From Flavobacterium anhuiense (GTDB lineage: Bacteria > Bacteroidota > Bacteroidia > Flavobacteriales > Flavobacteriaceae): DNA of 64,000 nucleotides. Position 1 is the stretch's first letter. Each line of letters opens with the position of its first letter. This document shows positions 8,067 through 16,038 of this stretch, in pieces. The stretch covers positions 186,001-250,000 of the forward strand of contig NZ_JUIV01000005.1 of the NCBI RefSeq assembly GCF_004151235.1. Reading direction: 5' to 3'. The notes under the pieces were generated by a model that worked only from the letters and a program-made list of their open reading frames with translations, was not told where the DNA came from and ran no database searches. A program made the translations under genes and the position numbers.

Positions 8067-8462
8067 AAAAGAATAATACTCTTCGTCAGTAACACTATCC
8101 AGCCATACTCCCGAGCCTTTGTCTACTTCTGTCACAATGGTGATATGAGAATATTTGGTGTTTGGTGTTGCTCCGTACCAATGTTCTACTCCAGGCAAAA
8201 CAGTAATTACCTTTCCTTTTTCGATAAGATTAATTTGTCCGCCTCTTTCTTGGTAATAGCCAACTCCATCTGTTACAATGATTAATTGCAAACTTGCATT
8301 ACTGTGCCAATTGCTTCTCGCTCCGGGTTCAAAAGAAATATCTTTTATTACAGTATTTTCAGGGTGAATTTCGCTTGTTTGCTTTTTATATGACACTTCG
8401 CCTGTCATATAAGTGTTTGGAATTTTACCTTCTTCGATTACAGCAGTGAAATGTGTCGACAT
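8064..8462 (-). CDS. Cupin-domain protein
   Basis: A 132-residue single-domain cupin. Cupin motif 1 is represented by 'GARSNWHSNASLQLIIVTDG' at about residues 50-69, and motif 2 by 'VITVLPGVEHWYGATPNTKY' at about 90-110, which places His/Glu-type metal ligands in the usual spots. Short cupins of this kind often sit beside dehydrogenases and AraC regulators; the substrate is unknown. It lies on the same strand as the AraC gene (311 bases upstream) and the alcohol dehydrogenase (223 bases downstream). Confidence 0.85.
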   Translation of the reverse strand: MSTHFTAVIEEGKIPNTYMTGEVSYKKQTSEIHPENTVIKDISFEPGARSNWHSNASLQLIIVTDGVGYYQERGGQINLIEKGKVITVLPGVEHWYGATPNTKYSHITIVTEVDKGSGVWLDSVTDEEYYSF

Positions 8463-8773
8463 AATTTCGTTGTTTTTAGGTTAATAATTAATTTTTAAAA
8501 TTCTTATAAGCTTATTTGAATGAAATAATCAGTACATCGAATCTCTTTTTAGAAGGAGATTTTGATTTTAATTTATACTTTAAAAATTTTATATTTTTCT
8601 ATTATCAGAATTTAAAACTAAATGCAAAGCGGAGCATTGCTTTTGTGAAGTATTATTTAGTCATTTAAAAAACTGATACAAAGAGTTCGTTGTTTATTTC
8701 AGGGCAAATGTAGTGCAATACTGCAATCCCAAAATAACAATATTCAAACAAAAAATTAAGAAATTGAAACAAT
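8463..8773. other. 311-base gap between AraC and cupin genes
   Basis: No convincing gene. It contains a short hairpin aatctc/gagatt at 8540-8561 and an 'atgcaaagcggagcat' stem-loop at about 8621-8636. The AT-rich remainder presumably carries the cupin promoter and any AraC binding site, but I cannot point to one. Confidence 0.5.
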
Positions 8774-9643
8774 TTACATTCGAAGCGATTTTGGAACCGT
8801 TCCTGTAAGTCTTTTAAAATAATTATTGAAATAACTCGGATACTCAAATCCAAGCGAATAACCAATATCAGAAATGCTCCAATCTGTGTGCTGCAACAAA
8901 GCTTTTGCTTCATTGATCACTCTTTCTGTAATGTGTGCCGTTGTCGGTTTTCCTGTAACTTCTTTCACAGAACGATTTAAGTGATTCACATGTACAGAAA
9001 GGCTTTGCGCATAATCTTGAGGTGTTTTTAAAACTAATGGCTGATCTTTTGTCTCTATTGGAAATTGTCTTTCTAATAATTCTAAAAACAGCGAAGTAAT
9101 CCTTGACGATGCATTTTTATGTTTAAAGAAGTTCTCTGAAGGTTGCATTTTCATGGATTCATGAATAATCAAATTGACGTAACTGCGCATCAAATCATCT
9201 TTGAAAGCATAATCGGTTTCGTATTCTTGAATCATTTTTTGGAATAAAGAATCGATAAACACTTTTTGTTCAGGAGTTAAAGTAAAAATTGGCGTTCCTC
9301 CTATTTTAAACAAAGGCGATTCCTGAAGGGTTTCTGATCGGTCTTTTGTTTTAAAAAATTCCTCAGTAAAAACACAAGCATAACCTTCAAATTTCTCAGA
9401 AACCGTTTCCCATGAATACGGAATAATCGGATTACCAAAAAACAAAATCGTTCCGTCGGTTTCTATTCCGCGATCGGCGTATTGTATAATACTTTTGCTA
9501 GTGTTTATGCAGATTTTATAAAAGTCTCTTCGGCTGTAAACGGGAACTTTACTGAAATCTCCATTTATAGGATACACTTTAAAGCCCTTCATTTTTAAAT
9601 CTGAAGTAAAATCGCAATTCTGAGTTTCTGTCTGATTATTCAT
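8774..9643 (-). CDS. AraC-family transcriptional regulator
   Basis: A 289-residue protein. Residues 1-180 form the ligand-sensing part (beta-rich, with 'PVYSRRDFYKICINTSKSII'). The C-terminal 100 residues carry two helix-turn-helix units: 'TPQDYAQSLSVHVNHLNRSV' and 'WSISDIGYSLGFEYPSYFNN', closing with 'FKRLTGTVPKSLR', the classical AraC signature. In many Bacteroidota this regulator type precedes aldehyde/alcohol detoxification genes; the cupin and dehydrogenase downstream are its likely targets (inference from position). Confidence 0.92.
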   Translation of the reverse strand: MNNQTETQNCDFTSDLKMKGFKVYPINGDFSKVPVYSRRDFYKICINTSKSIIQYADRGIETDGTILFFGNPIIPYSWETVSEKFEGYACVFTEEFFKTKDRSETLQESPLFKIGGTPIFTLTPEQKVFIDSLFQKMIQEYETDYAFKDDLMRSYVNLIIHESMKMQPSENFFKHKNASSRITSLFLELLERQFPIETKDQPLVLKTPQDYAQSLSVHVNHLNRSVKEVTGKPTTAHITERVINEAKALLQHTDWSISDIGYSLGFEYPSYFNNYFKRLTGTVPKSLRM

Positions 9644-9700
9644 TTTGCAAAGTTATGAAAATCAAACAATATTTTTTGTTTCAGGTTTAAAGTTTCAGGT

Positions 9701-9738
9701 TTAACCGCAATCCCGATAGTTATCGGGATTGCGGTTAA
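9701..9738. repeat. 38-base near-perfect palindrome
   Basis: ttaaccgcaatcccgata and its complement are separated by only two bases, giving an 18-bp stem. It lies right after the GH2 stop and could act as a terminator or cruciform. The core cccgatag/tatcggg repeats at 7872-7889. A direct repeat of tttcaggttta precedes it, and a related string occurs near 37,905. Confidence 0.88.
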
Positions 9739-9739
9739 T

Positions 9740-12559
9740 TTAATTTTTAAAAATGGCAGCACGTAATCCTTTTGAGGAAGCAGACAAAACTACTTCTTTA
9801 GCATTTTCATCTTTCTGAATAATGATTTGCGCATAACCATTAAAAAGCTTTCTTTTCCAAGATTCTGCTGGCGTGATAATTTGAATGATTCCTGGATCTG
9901 TATTCATTACATCCCAGTCTTTTACTTTTTGTAAAGGTGTTGCCGCAATATGAATCGTGTTTTTACCTTCTTTTAAAATAGATGCATTCAAAGTATATTT
10001 TTGTGAATCTTCTTTACTTGGTTCTACTTTATTTCCATTTATAAAAACCACTGTTTCCGTTCCTATTTTTTTATAAAAGAAGCTCACTGTATTAGAAGCT
10101 GAATTGCTCTTTAAATTAAATTCACCTTTATAAATATAAGATGGCGCTTGTTTTTTGTAATCACGGTCTTTAAAAGCTTCTGTCCACTCATTTTCTGAAT
10201 AATTGCGTAATTGCTGAGGCAGAGTCGCAATTGTTTCTTTTTGTTCCATAAAATTACTTATAGCAACCAAAGCAATATCATCAATAAATTGATCACTTTC
10301 TAGCGAAGTTGGATCTCCGTTACCGACTCCTAAAATTTTTCCTCCCTTTATAGAAAACATAATTTCGCTATTTGCGGTCGGAACGTGCAAGCCACTTTTA
10401 TCTGTAGTTTCAACCGTTACAACCGAAACATTTCCTTTTAAAACATTTTCTTTATCTAATGACAATTTGATGTTTTCTGGTTTGCCCGTTGTTTTTTTAA
10501 CATCTGAAAGTACTTTTTTACCGTTTTTATATCCAACAGCTTCTAGAGTTCCAGCAACATAATTCACTTTCCATTCTAAATGGCCGTTTTGTTCCATTTT
10601 CTTTTTTCCTAAACTCTTTTTGTTAAGGAAAAGCTCTACTTCATCACAATTAGAATACGCCCAAACATCAATTGCTGCACCTTCCATTCCAGTCCAATTC
10701 CAATGCGGTAATAGATGCAGAACAGGCTCTTTTCCCCACCATGATTTTAAATAAAAAACATTGTCTTTTGGGAAACCGCAGACATCCATCATTCCGAAAT
10801 AAGAAGTTACAGATGGCCAGCCATAAGGCGTTGGTTCGCCACGATAATCGAAACCTGTCCAGATAAACATTCCGGCCAAATAAGATCTTTCGGCATAGAA
10901 TTTCCAGCCTTCTTCGATACTATAAAAAGTTGGTCTCGGTTTTTTATCATAAGCGCTTTGATAATGTTTGGCATCATCAGTAAAATAAATGCCTCGCGTT
11001 GCAAAAGTCGAACCTTCCTCGGTTCCCATTCCAGGCTGATTTTTAAACTGATTTCTATGCGCGTCGATATCTCCATTTCCGAGATAATTGTAACCCATAA
11101 TTTCTACTACAGAAGAAATCCCGCTTTTAAATCCGCTACTAATTCCAACTGTTACAGGTCTTGTCGGATCGATGCTTTTACTAAAATCTTGCATAATATT
11201 GGTAATTCTTTCGCCTGTAATTCCGCCTTCAATCTGCCATTCTTCATTTCCAACCGACCAGCAGAAAATACTCGGATGATTTCGGTCGCGCTCCATCATT
11301 CGCTGCAAATCATTCAAATGATACTCGTTGATTCCCATTAAACGCGTTTCATCAATAACCAACATTCCTAATTTATCGCAAGCATCCAATAATTCTGGTG
11401 TTGGCGGATGATGCGAACAACGATAGGCATTTGAGCCCATTTCTTTCAGTTTTGCAATTCTATAATACTGAATCTCATCTGGAAGCGCCGTTCCAATTCC
11501 TGCATGATCCTGATGATTGTTTGTTCCTTTTAGCTTTACATGTTTTCCGTTAAGGAAAAAACCATTTTCTGGATCAAATTTTATAGTTCTGATTCCGAAA
11601 GAAGTTCTGTATTGATCAATTACTTTTCCATCACTTTTGATTTCAGTAATTAACTGATACAAATTAGGAGCATCAACATCCCATAAAAGCGGGTTTTTGA
11701 CATTTAATTTTGATGTATAAGTGTTTGTTTTGTAAAATTCAGGAGCAGAAACATTTTCAGAATTTGTTGCTACTTGCTTTCCTGAAGCGTCTAAAATAGT
11801 TTGATTTATTTCAACATTTCCTTTATAATGACCTTTGTTTTCCAATTTTACTTCTGCCGTAACTACAGCATTATTATTTGTAATTTCTGAAGTTGCATAA
11901 GTTCCGTTCTGCGCCACATGAAGCGGATTTGTTTTTTGAAGATATACATGTCTATAAATCCCTGCTCCTTCATAAAACCAACCTTCTTCCATTGAAGCAT
12001 CAACACGGACTACGATTGTGTTTTCGCCACCATAATTAACATAAGCCGTTACATCATACTCAAAACCATTATAACCGCTTTCTTGTGTTCCTAAATAAAA
12101 TCCGTTAAAAAAGACTTTTGAATTTCTAAAAACGCCATCAAATTTTAGAGAAATTATCTTTCCTAAATCATCATTTGAAATGTTTATCTTTTTTCTGTAC
12201 CAGCCAATGCTTTTCTCTGGAAAGTTTTTTCCCGTCGCTTTAAATCCGTGGCTAAAACTTGCGCTTTCGCTAAAAGGCTGTTCGACTGCCCAATCGTGCG
12301 GAAGATCTAATTTTCTCCATGCGCGATCGTCAAAACCAGAAGCTGCTGGCCCGTCAGCAAATCCTGTTTTGGTCAAATAGGAAAAGTAACCTTCTGCATG
12401 CCCGAAATCTTTCTTGGTATCATATAAATGTCCAAATGAAAACCGCCAGTCTTTATCAATTAAAATAAGTTCTCGTTCTGATTTGTTTTGTGCAAAAACA
12501 GGAATAGAGAATAGAATAAAAAAACAAAGAATTGTTCTTAAGAGAAAAGTGGTTTTCAT
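9740..12559 (-). CDS. Glycoside hydrolase family 2, beta-galactosidase-like, secreted
   Basis: A 939-residue protein with signal peptide ending VFAQ (about residue 24). Domain order: N-terminal jelly-roll sugar-binding domain (about 30-210), immunoglobulin-like domain (210-325), TIM barrel (325-620), then C-terminal DUF4982/GH2 C-terminal-type beta domains. The acid/base is Glu439 in 'WSVGNEE', and the likely nucleophile is Glu514 in 'GTEEGS'. The length fits extended Bacteroidota GH2 enzymes acting on galactosides or related hemicellulose/pectin side chains in the periplasm. No SusC/D pair is adjacent. A 17-base inverted repeat TTATCA-N5-TGATAA at 12631-12647 lies upstream and could be an operator. 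Confidence 0.92.
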   Translation of the reverse strand: MKTTFLLRTILCFFILFSIPVFAQNKSERELILIDKDWRFSFGHLYDTKKDFGHAEGYFSYLTKTGFADGPAASGFDDRAWRKLDLPHDWAVEQPFSESASFSHGFKATGKNFPEKSIGWYRKKINISNDDLGKIISLKFDGVFRNSKVFFNGFYLGTQESGYNGFEYDVTAYVNYGGENTIVVRVDASMEEGWFYEGAGIYRHVYLQKTNPLHVAQNGTYATSEITNNNAVVTAEVKLENKGHYKGNVEINQTILDASGKQVATNSENVSAPEFYKTNTYTSKLNVKNPLLWDVDAPNLYQLITEIKSDGKVIDQYRTSFGIRTIKFDPENGFFLNGKHVKLKGTNNHQDHAGIGTALPDEIQYYRIAKLKEMGSNAYRCSHHPPTPELLDACDKLGMLVIDETRLMGINEYHLNDLQRMMERDRNHPSIFCWSVGNEEWQIEGGITGERITNIMQDFSKSIDPTRPVTVGISSGFKSGISSVVEIMGYNYLGNGDIDAHRNQFKNQPGMGTEEGSTFATRGIYFTDDAKHYQSAYDKKPRPTFYSIEEGWKFYAERSYLAGMFIWTGFDYRGEPTPYGWPSVTSYFGMMDVCGFPKDNVFYLKSWWGKEPVLHLLPHWNWTGMEGAAIDVWAYSNCDEVELFLNKKSLGKKKMEQNGHLEWKVNYVAGTLEAVGYKNGKKVLSDVKKTTGKPENIKLSLDKENVLKGNVSVVTVETTDKSGLHVPTANSEIMFSIKGGKILGVGNGDPTSLESDQFIDDIALVAISNFMEQKETIATLPQQLRNYSENEWTEAFKDRDYKKQAPSYIYKGEFNLKSNSASNTVSFFYKKIGTETVVFINGNKVEPSKEDSQKYTLNASILKEGKNTIHIAATPLQKVKDWDVMNTDPGIIQIITPAESWKRKLFNGYAQIIIQKDENAKEVVLSASSKGLRAAIFKN

Positions 12560-12630
12560 AGGTTTGGTTTGTTAGTAAATTCAAATAGCGATAAAAATAA
12601 GGCTTTTAGAAAAGAAACATTAATAGTATT

Positions 12631-12647
12631 TTATCAAAATATGATAA
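12631..12647. promoter_or_regulatory. Inverted repeat upstream of GH2 (candidate operator)
   Basis: TTATCA and TGATAA are separated by five bases, 72 bases upstream of the GH2 ATG and between divergent genes. This is a symmetry observation only; no cognate regulator is identified. Confidence 0.35.
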
Positions 12648-12773
12648 CTCATTCATAACAAATGCTTCTAGAATGGGCTTTCAAAATTTAGAATGAATCT
12701 AATGGCTTCAGATTCAAAAATAATTTTCTTTTGATGTAATTTTATATTTAAATCATAAAAAGCAATTACCACT

Positions 12774-13154
12774 ATGAGTACTATTATTAACGAAAATAGA
12801 CTCCAGACAACTTTTAAAAACCTTGATCAGAAGATTAGCAAACTTAATGATCAGAAGATTGTCGCTTTTTTTGAATCTTTAGGATTATTAGAAAGAAAAG
12901 ATGTTCCGAAAGACTTTTTGAACTGGGAAAACATACTAATTGTTGTTCCAAATCGACATGTCTCGCACGAACTGAAATATTATAAATATACCATTTCACG
13001 AATTTCATTCTTAACTAATCCTTACGCAGATCAGATTCATATTTTTGATCTGAAAGATTGGAAAAGCGCTTCTCAAAACAAAACGCAGTTTCAGATTAGA
13101 GAAATGCTGAAAACGAATTTTGGAGGTGTAAAGAAAGTGATTAAAGAGTCTTAA
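12774..13154 (+). CDS. Hypothetical cytoplasmic protein
   Basis: A 126-residue protein without signal peptide, membrane segment or cysteine. An N-terminal helical stretch ('FKNLDQKISKLNDQKIVAFF') is followed by a mixed alpha/beta region with 'NILIVVPNRHVSHELKYYKY' and 'DQIHIFDLKDW'. I do not recognise the family. The ATG follows 'agcaattaccact'; a terminator-like hairpin follows the stop at 13186-13220, which supports an independent transcript. It is divergent from GH2. Confidence 0.72.
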   Translation: MSTIINENRLQTTFKNLDQKISKLNDQKIVAFFESLGLLERKDVPKDFLNWENILIVVPNRHVSHELKYYKYTISRISFLTNPYADQIHIFDLKDWKSASQNKTQFQIREMLKTNFGGVKKVIKES

Positions 13155-13185
13155 GAAAAGAATTAAAAATCTGGAATTAAAAATT

Positions 13186-13220
13186 AAAAGCCCAATCTTT
13201 CTTGATTGGACTTTTGTTTT
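13186..13220 (+). terminator. Terminator after the 126-aa hypothetical gene
   Basis: Stem aaaagcccaatc / gattggactttt with loop tttctt and a following gttttt. Confidence 0.75.
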
Positions 13221-13221
13221 T

Positions 13222-13312
13222 AACCGCAAAGGCCGCAAAGATTTACGCTAAGCACGCTAAGAATTAAAAAACTTTGCGAACCTTGCGTAAATCTTTGCGG
13301 CCTTTGCGGTTT
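13222..13312. repeat. Long inverted repeat, aaccgcaaaggccgcaaag family
   Basis: A perfect 27-bp stem is formed by the outer ends (aaccgcaaaggccgcaaaga... and its complement ending tttgcggcctttgcggtt). An imperfect inner region contains 'cgctaagcacgctaag'. It fills the gap between two convergent genes, ending 7 bases from the thioredoxin-like gene's stop codon. Confidence 0.88.
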
Positions 13313-13319
13313 AATAAAA

Positions 13320-13814
13320 CTACTGTACCTCTAAAAGTTCTTTAATTTTAGCTTCTAAAGCTTGTCCGTGAATATTTTTAGCTAAAATGATTCCGTTTTT
13401 ATCAATCAAAAAATTCAACGGAATAGATTGAAGCATATAATCTCCTATAACTGGAGACTGCCAGTATTTTAAGTCACTAACATTTGTCCAAGGCAATTTT
13501 GCTTTTGCAATTGCTCCTGTCCATAATGGCTTTTTAGTATCCATAGAAACTCCATAAATCGATAATTTGTCTGGATAAGCATTGTGCAATTTGATTAATA
13601 ATGGCTGTTCCTTAATGCAAGGCCCGCACCAAGAAGCCCAAAAGTCAACTAACACTAAAGTTCCTCGCAAAGAAGAAAGCGCTACTTTTTCTCCTTTTGT
13701 ATCCGGAAGATCGATTTCTGGAGCAATATCTCCAACATCTACACCTACAACTTGAGCTTTAGAATTGGTAATTGCACAGCATAAGAATGCTACGATAAGT
13801 AAAGTTTTTTTCAT
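13320..13814 (-). CDS. Exported TlpA/ResA-like thioredoxin-fold protein
   Basis: A 164-residue protein with signal peptide MKKTLLIVAFLCCAITNSKA. A thioredoxin domain (about residues 25-163) contains the redox pair Cys63/Cys66 in 'DFWASWCGPCIKEQ' and the cis-Pro region 'LQSIPLNFLIDKNG'. It presumably reduces periplasmic disulfides or apocytochromes. No cytochrome maturation gene is nearby, so the specific partner is unknown. Confidence 0.9.
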   Translation of the reverse strand: MKKTLLIVAFLCCAITNSKAQVVGVDVGDIAPEIDLPDTKGEKVALSSLRGTLVLVDFWASWCGPCIKEQPLLIKLHNAYPDKLSIYGVSMDTKKPLWTGAIAKAKLPWTNVSDLKYWQSPVIGDYMLQSIPLNFLIDKNGIILAKNIHGQALEAKIKELLEVQ

Positions 13815-13849
13815 AATAGATTAAGTTTTGTTTGTTTTGGGAATTTTTT

Positions 13850-14012
13850 TAATCTCGTAATCAACACACGAGTTTGTCATTTCGACGAAGGAGAAATCTC
13901 CACGAGAAGCTCGACAAAGATTAGACATTCGTTGCAGAGTTACTTGGGGAGATTTCTCCTTCGTCGAAATGACATAAAATGAGTGTAAAAACTGCTCATC
14001 TCAACGAGATTA
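13850..14012. repeat. Nested inverted repeat, ttcgacgaaggagaaatctcc family, copy 1
   Basis: Outer arms taatctcgt (13850) and acgagatta (14004) enclose a 26-bp perfect inverted repeat: gtcatttcgacgaaggagaa..., complement ending at about 13975. The centre reads 'cgagaagctcgacaaagatt'. The whole gap 13815-14134 (320 bases) is this element plus the ArsR control region. A second, decayed copy is at about 27836-27942. Confidence 0.85.
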
Positions 14013-14103
14013 TAAAAAAACAAATATAAATTTTCTTTATTAAATTACTCTCCATTTCATCATCCCAATCATAAAATTATCCTAAATATTTTTCTTTAAA
14101 TTC

Positions 14104-14127
14104 ATATATCGGGAAAAGTCGATATAT
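14104..14127 (+). promoter_or_regulatory. ArsR operator overlapping the -7 element
   Basis: Inverted repeat atatatcg-N8-cgatatat. Its right half overlaps a TATATTTG -7 element at 14123-14130, only four bases before the ATG at 14135. The position suggests autorepression and a leaderless or nearly leaderless mRNA. This is a sequence-based inference. Confidence 0.6.
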
Positions 14128-14134
14128 TTGCATC

Positions 14135-14437
14135 ATGGAAACGATAGAAATTTTTAAAGCATTATCTAATAAGTCCCGACTGCAAATGTTGGAATGGCTA
14201 AAAGAGCCCGAAATTAACTTTCCTGGCCAATTGGAACATGCAGGATTTGAGCATGGAGTCTGCGTTGGACAGATTCAAGCCAAAGCTGGTTTGACACAAT
14301 CCACAGTATCCGAATACCTTTCTATTTTACAGCGCGCAGGTTTTATAGAAGCCAAACGTGTTGGACAATGGACTTATTATAAACGTAACGAAGGTGCCTT
14401 TGAAGCACTTAGTAAATTAATTCAATCTAATTTGTAA
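14135..14437 (+). CDS. ArsR-family winged-helix regulator
   Basis: A 100-residue protein with the ArsR-type winged helix: 'IFKALSNKSRLQMLEWL' (helices 1-2), recognition helix 'GLTQSTVSEYLSILQRAGFI' (about residues 52-71) and wing 'AKRVGQWTYYKRNE'. It has an insert with His35 and His40 before a single cysteine, Cys43 ('GVCVGQIQ'), where metal-sensing relatives have ELCVCDL. With only one Cys the classic metal site is incomplete, so redox or electrophile sensing is possible. It is 7 bases upstream of the ene-reductase gene and co-transcribed with it. Confidence 0.92.
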   Translation: METIEIFKALSNKSRLQMLEWLKEPEINFPGQLEHAGFEHGVCVGQIQAKAGLTQSTVSEYLSILQRAGFIEAKRVGQWTYYKRNEGAFEALSKLIQSNL

Positions 14438-14444
14438 AATTACT

Positions 14445-15551
14445 ATGAGTACAAACAACCTCTTTTCTGAATTTAACTTAAAGTCGTTAAATCTGAAAAA
14501 CCGAATTGTAATGGCGCCAATGACGCGCTCTTTTTCTCCTAACGGAGTTCCAACTGATGAAGTCGCAGCTTACTACCAAAAAAGAGCTGAGGGCGAAGTT
14601 GGATTAATTTTGTCTGAAGGAACTGTTATTGACAGAAAATCTTCTTCTAATGATGCGAATGTTCCTCACTTTTATGGCGATTTAGCTTTAAATGGATGGA
14701 AAAAAGTGATTGATGGAGTTCATGCTGGAGGCGGAAAAATGGGACCGCAAATCTGGCATATGGGAATTATGGACAATCATCATTCTGGATGGGTTCCTCC
14801 TGTTCCATTTGAAGGTCCATCTGGATTAAATCGTCCTGATTTTAGAAATGGTGTTGCCATGACTGAAAAAGACATTGAAGAAACCATTCTAGCTTTTGGA
14901 AAAGCTGCTGCAGATGCCAAAAGATTAGGATTTGATACTGTTGAAATTCACGGTGCACATGGTTATTTAATTGATCAGTTCTTTAGAGCTGAAACAAACT
15001 TGCGTGAGGATATTTATGGCGGAAAAACTTTGCCAGAACGTAACCGTTTTGCTATTGAAGTGATTAAAGAAGTAAGAAGACAAGTTGGTGATGATTTTGC
15101 AGTAATCATGAGATTTTCTCAATTTAAACCTTCTGATTACAATTATAAACTGGCTAAAAATCCGCAAGAATTAGAAGCTTGGCTTACTCCTCTTGTTGAT
15201 GCCGGAGTTGATATTATTCACGCTTCACAACGCCGTTTCTGGGAACCAGAATTCGAAGATTCAGATTTGAACTTTGCAGGATGGGCTAAAAAAGTTACTG
15301 GAGCGCCAACTATTACTGTTGGTTCTGTTGGACTTTCTGGTGATTTCTTCGGTGCTTTTGCTGGAGAAAGTTCGCAACCAACTTCTTTAGAAGAATTAAA
15401 CAGACGTTTCGACAGAGGCGATTTTGATTTGGTTGCCGTTGGAAGACCTCTATTATCTGATCCAAATTGGGTTGCTAAAATCAAAGCTGGAAAAACTGAT
15501 GAGTTGAAGGGTTTCAGTAAAGAAGCTTTGGGGCAATTGGTGTTAGAATAA
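14445..15551 (+). CDS. Old yellow enzyme family alkene reductase
   Basis: A 368-residue FMN-dependent NAD(P)H ene-reductase with TIM-barrel fold. The start region 'LKNRIVMAPMTRSF' binds FMN. The substrate-activating pair His169/His172 and the proton donor Tyr174 lie in 'VEIHGAHGYLIDQF', followed by 'NLREDIYGG', and 'VAVGRPLLSDPNWV' near the C-terminus is the phosphate-binding part. It reduces activated C=C bonds in enones, quinones or nitro compounds. It forms an operon with the ArsR regulator (7-base gap), which suggests induction by an electrophile. Confidence 0.94.
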   Translation: MSTNNLFSEFNLKSLNLKNRIVMAPMTRSFSPNGVPTDEVAAYYQKRAEGEVGLILSEGTVIDRKSSSNDANVPHFYGDLALNGWKKVIDGVHAGGGKMGPQIWHMGIMDNHHSGWVPPVPFEGPSGLNRPDFRNGVAMTEKDIEETILAFGKAAADAKRLGFDTVEIHGAHGYLIDQFFRAETNLREDIYGGKTLPERNRFAIEVIKEVRRQVGDDFAVIMRFSQFKPSDYNYKLAKNPQELEAWLTPLVDAGVDIIHASQRRFWEPEFEDSDLNFAGWAKKVTGAPTITVGSVGLSGDFFGAFAGESSQPTSLEELNRRFDRGDFDLVAVGRPLLSDPNWVAKIKAGKTDELKGFSKEALGQLVLE

Positions 15552-15560
15552 TTTTCTTTT

Positions 15561-15600
15561 AAGGTTCAAAGATGCAAAGGTTCAAAGGGACAGAGTTTTT
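15561..15600. repeat. ttcaaaggttcaaag-family repeat
   Basis: A purine-biased degenerate repeat, 'aaggttcaaagatgcaaagg' onward, starting just after the ene-reductase stop. Related copies lie at 15960-16038 (as an inverted repeat) and 60011-60068. Confidence 0.6.
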
Positions 15601-15626
15601 CCTTTGATTGTCTTTATTTCTATCCG

Positions 15627-15667
15627 AAAAAAAGTGGTTGTTTCGATTTCGAGACAGTCACTTTTTC
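15627..15667 (+). terminator. Terminator-like hairpin after the ene-reductase gene
   Basis: Stem aaaaagtg...cacttttt with interior gttgt/gacag pairing and a following tctttatat. It is probably the end of the arsR-ene-reductase transcript. Confidence 0.6.
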
Positions 15668-15680
15668 TTTATATATTTTT

Positions 15681-15858
15681 GTTCCGTAGGAACATTTCAT
15701 CGGTAGAAAATAATAATTTCATCCCGTTTTTTTTACGTTCTGTAGGAACGTTTGAAATCTCTCAAATGTTAGAAACGATGTCTAAATCAAACGTTCCCAC
15801 GGAACGTAATATCTATAGGCATTATTCTATTCTACCGATTAAACATTCCTACGGAATG
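15681..15858. repeat. Palindrome cluster, cgttccgtaggaacg family
   Basis: Four short palindromes lie at 15681-15693 (gttccgtaggaac), 15736-15750 (cgttctgtaggaacg), 15791-15807 (acgttcccacggaacgt) and 15844-15858 (cattcctacggaatg). The arms atcggtaga (15699) and tctaccgat (15831) enclose the middle two, making a nested element of about 180 bases. It resembles a REP/MITE-like intergenic unit. A 100-residue reading frame through it is repeat translation and is not called. The gap 15552-16036 contains no gene. Confidence 0.8.
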
Positions 15859-15888
15859 ATGACCTGTAATGAAGTAATCCCAAAAAAG

Positions 15889-15921
15889 AAAAGGGATAAA
15901 CATTAAGTTTATCCCTTTTTG
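15889..15921. terminator. Hairpin aaaagggataaac / gtttatccctttt
   Basis: A 13-bp stem with a 5-base loop flanked by A and T runs, so it could terminate transcription from either side. Confidence 0.75.
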
Positions 15922-15959
15922 AATATCTATAACTAACAAAATTTAGAAATTCATTTTTT

Positions 15960-16038
15960 TGAGGTCTAGAGTTGCAGAGGCACAAAGAGACAAAGTTTTT
16001 CACCTCTGTACCTTTGCCACTTTGAAACTTTGTCCCTT
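15960..16038. repeat. Inverted repeat, gcacaaagagacaaag family
   Basis: Left arm 'gaggtctagagttgcagagg' plus 'cacaaagagacaaag', right arm 'ctttgccactttgaaacttt' plus 'gtccctt'. It ends on the stop codon of the acyltransferase gene. Confidence 0.65.

Noticed and set aside
8665..8913. 82-codon minus-strand frame inside and after the AraC gene
   Set aside because: Overlaps the AraC coding region in another frame; a shadow.
15681..15858. Possible CRISPR array in the regularly spaced palindromes
   Set aside because: Spacing of 53-56 bases looks regular, but the repeats are only about 15 bases, diverged, alternate in orientation, and no cas genes are near.
15604..15906. 100-codon reading frame after the ene-reductase gene
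   Set aside because: It is the translation of the terminator and palindrome cluster; no coding signature.
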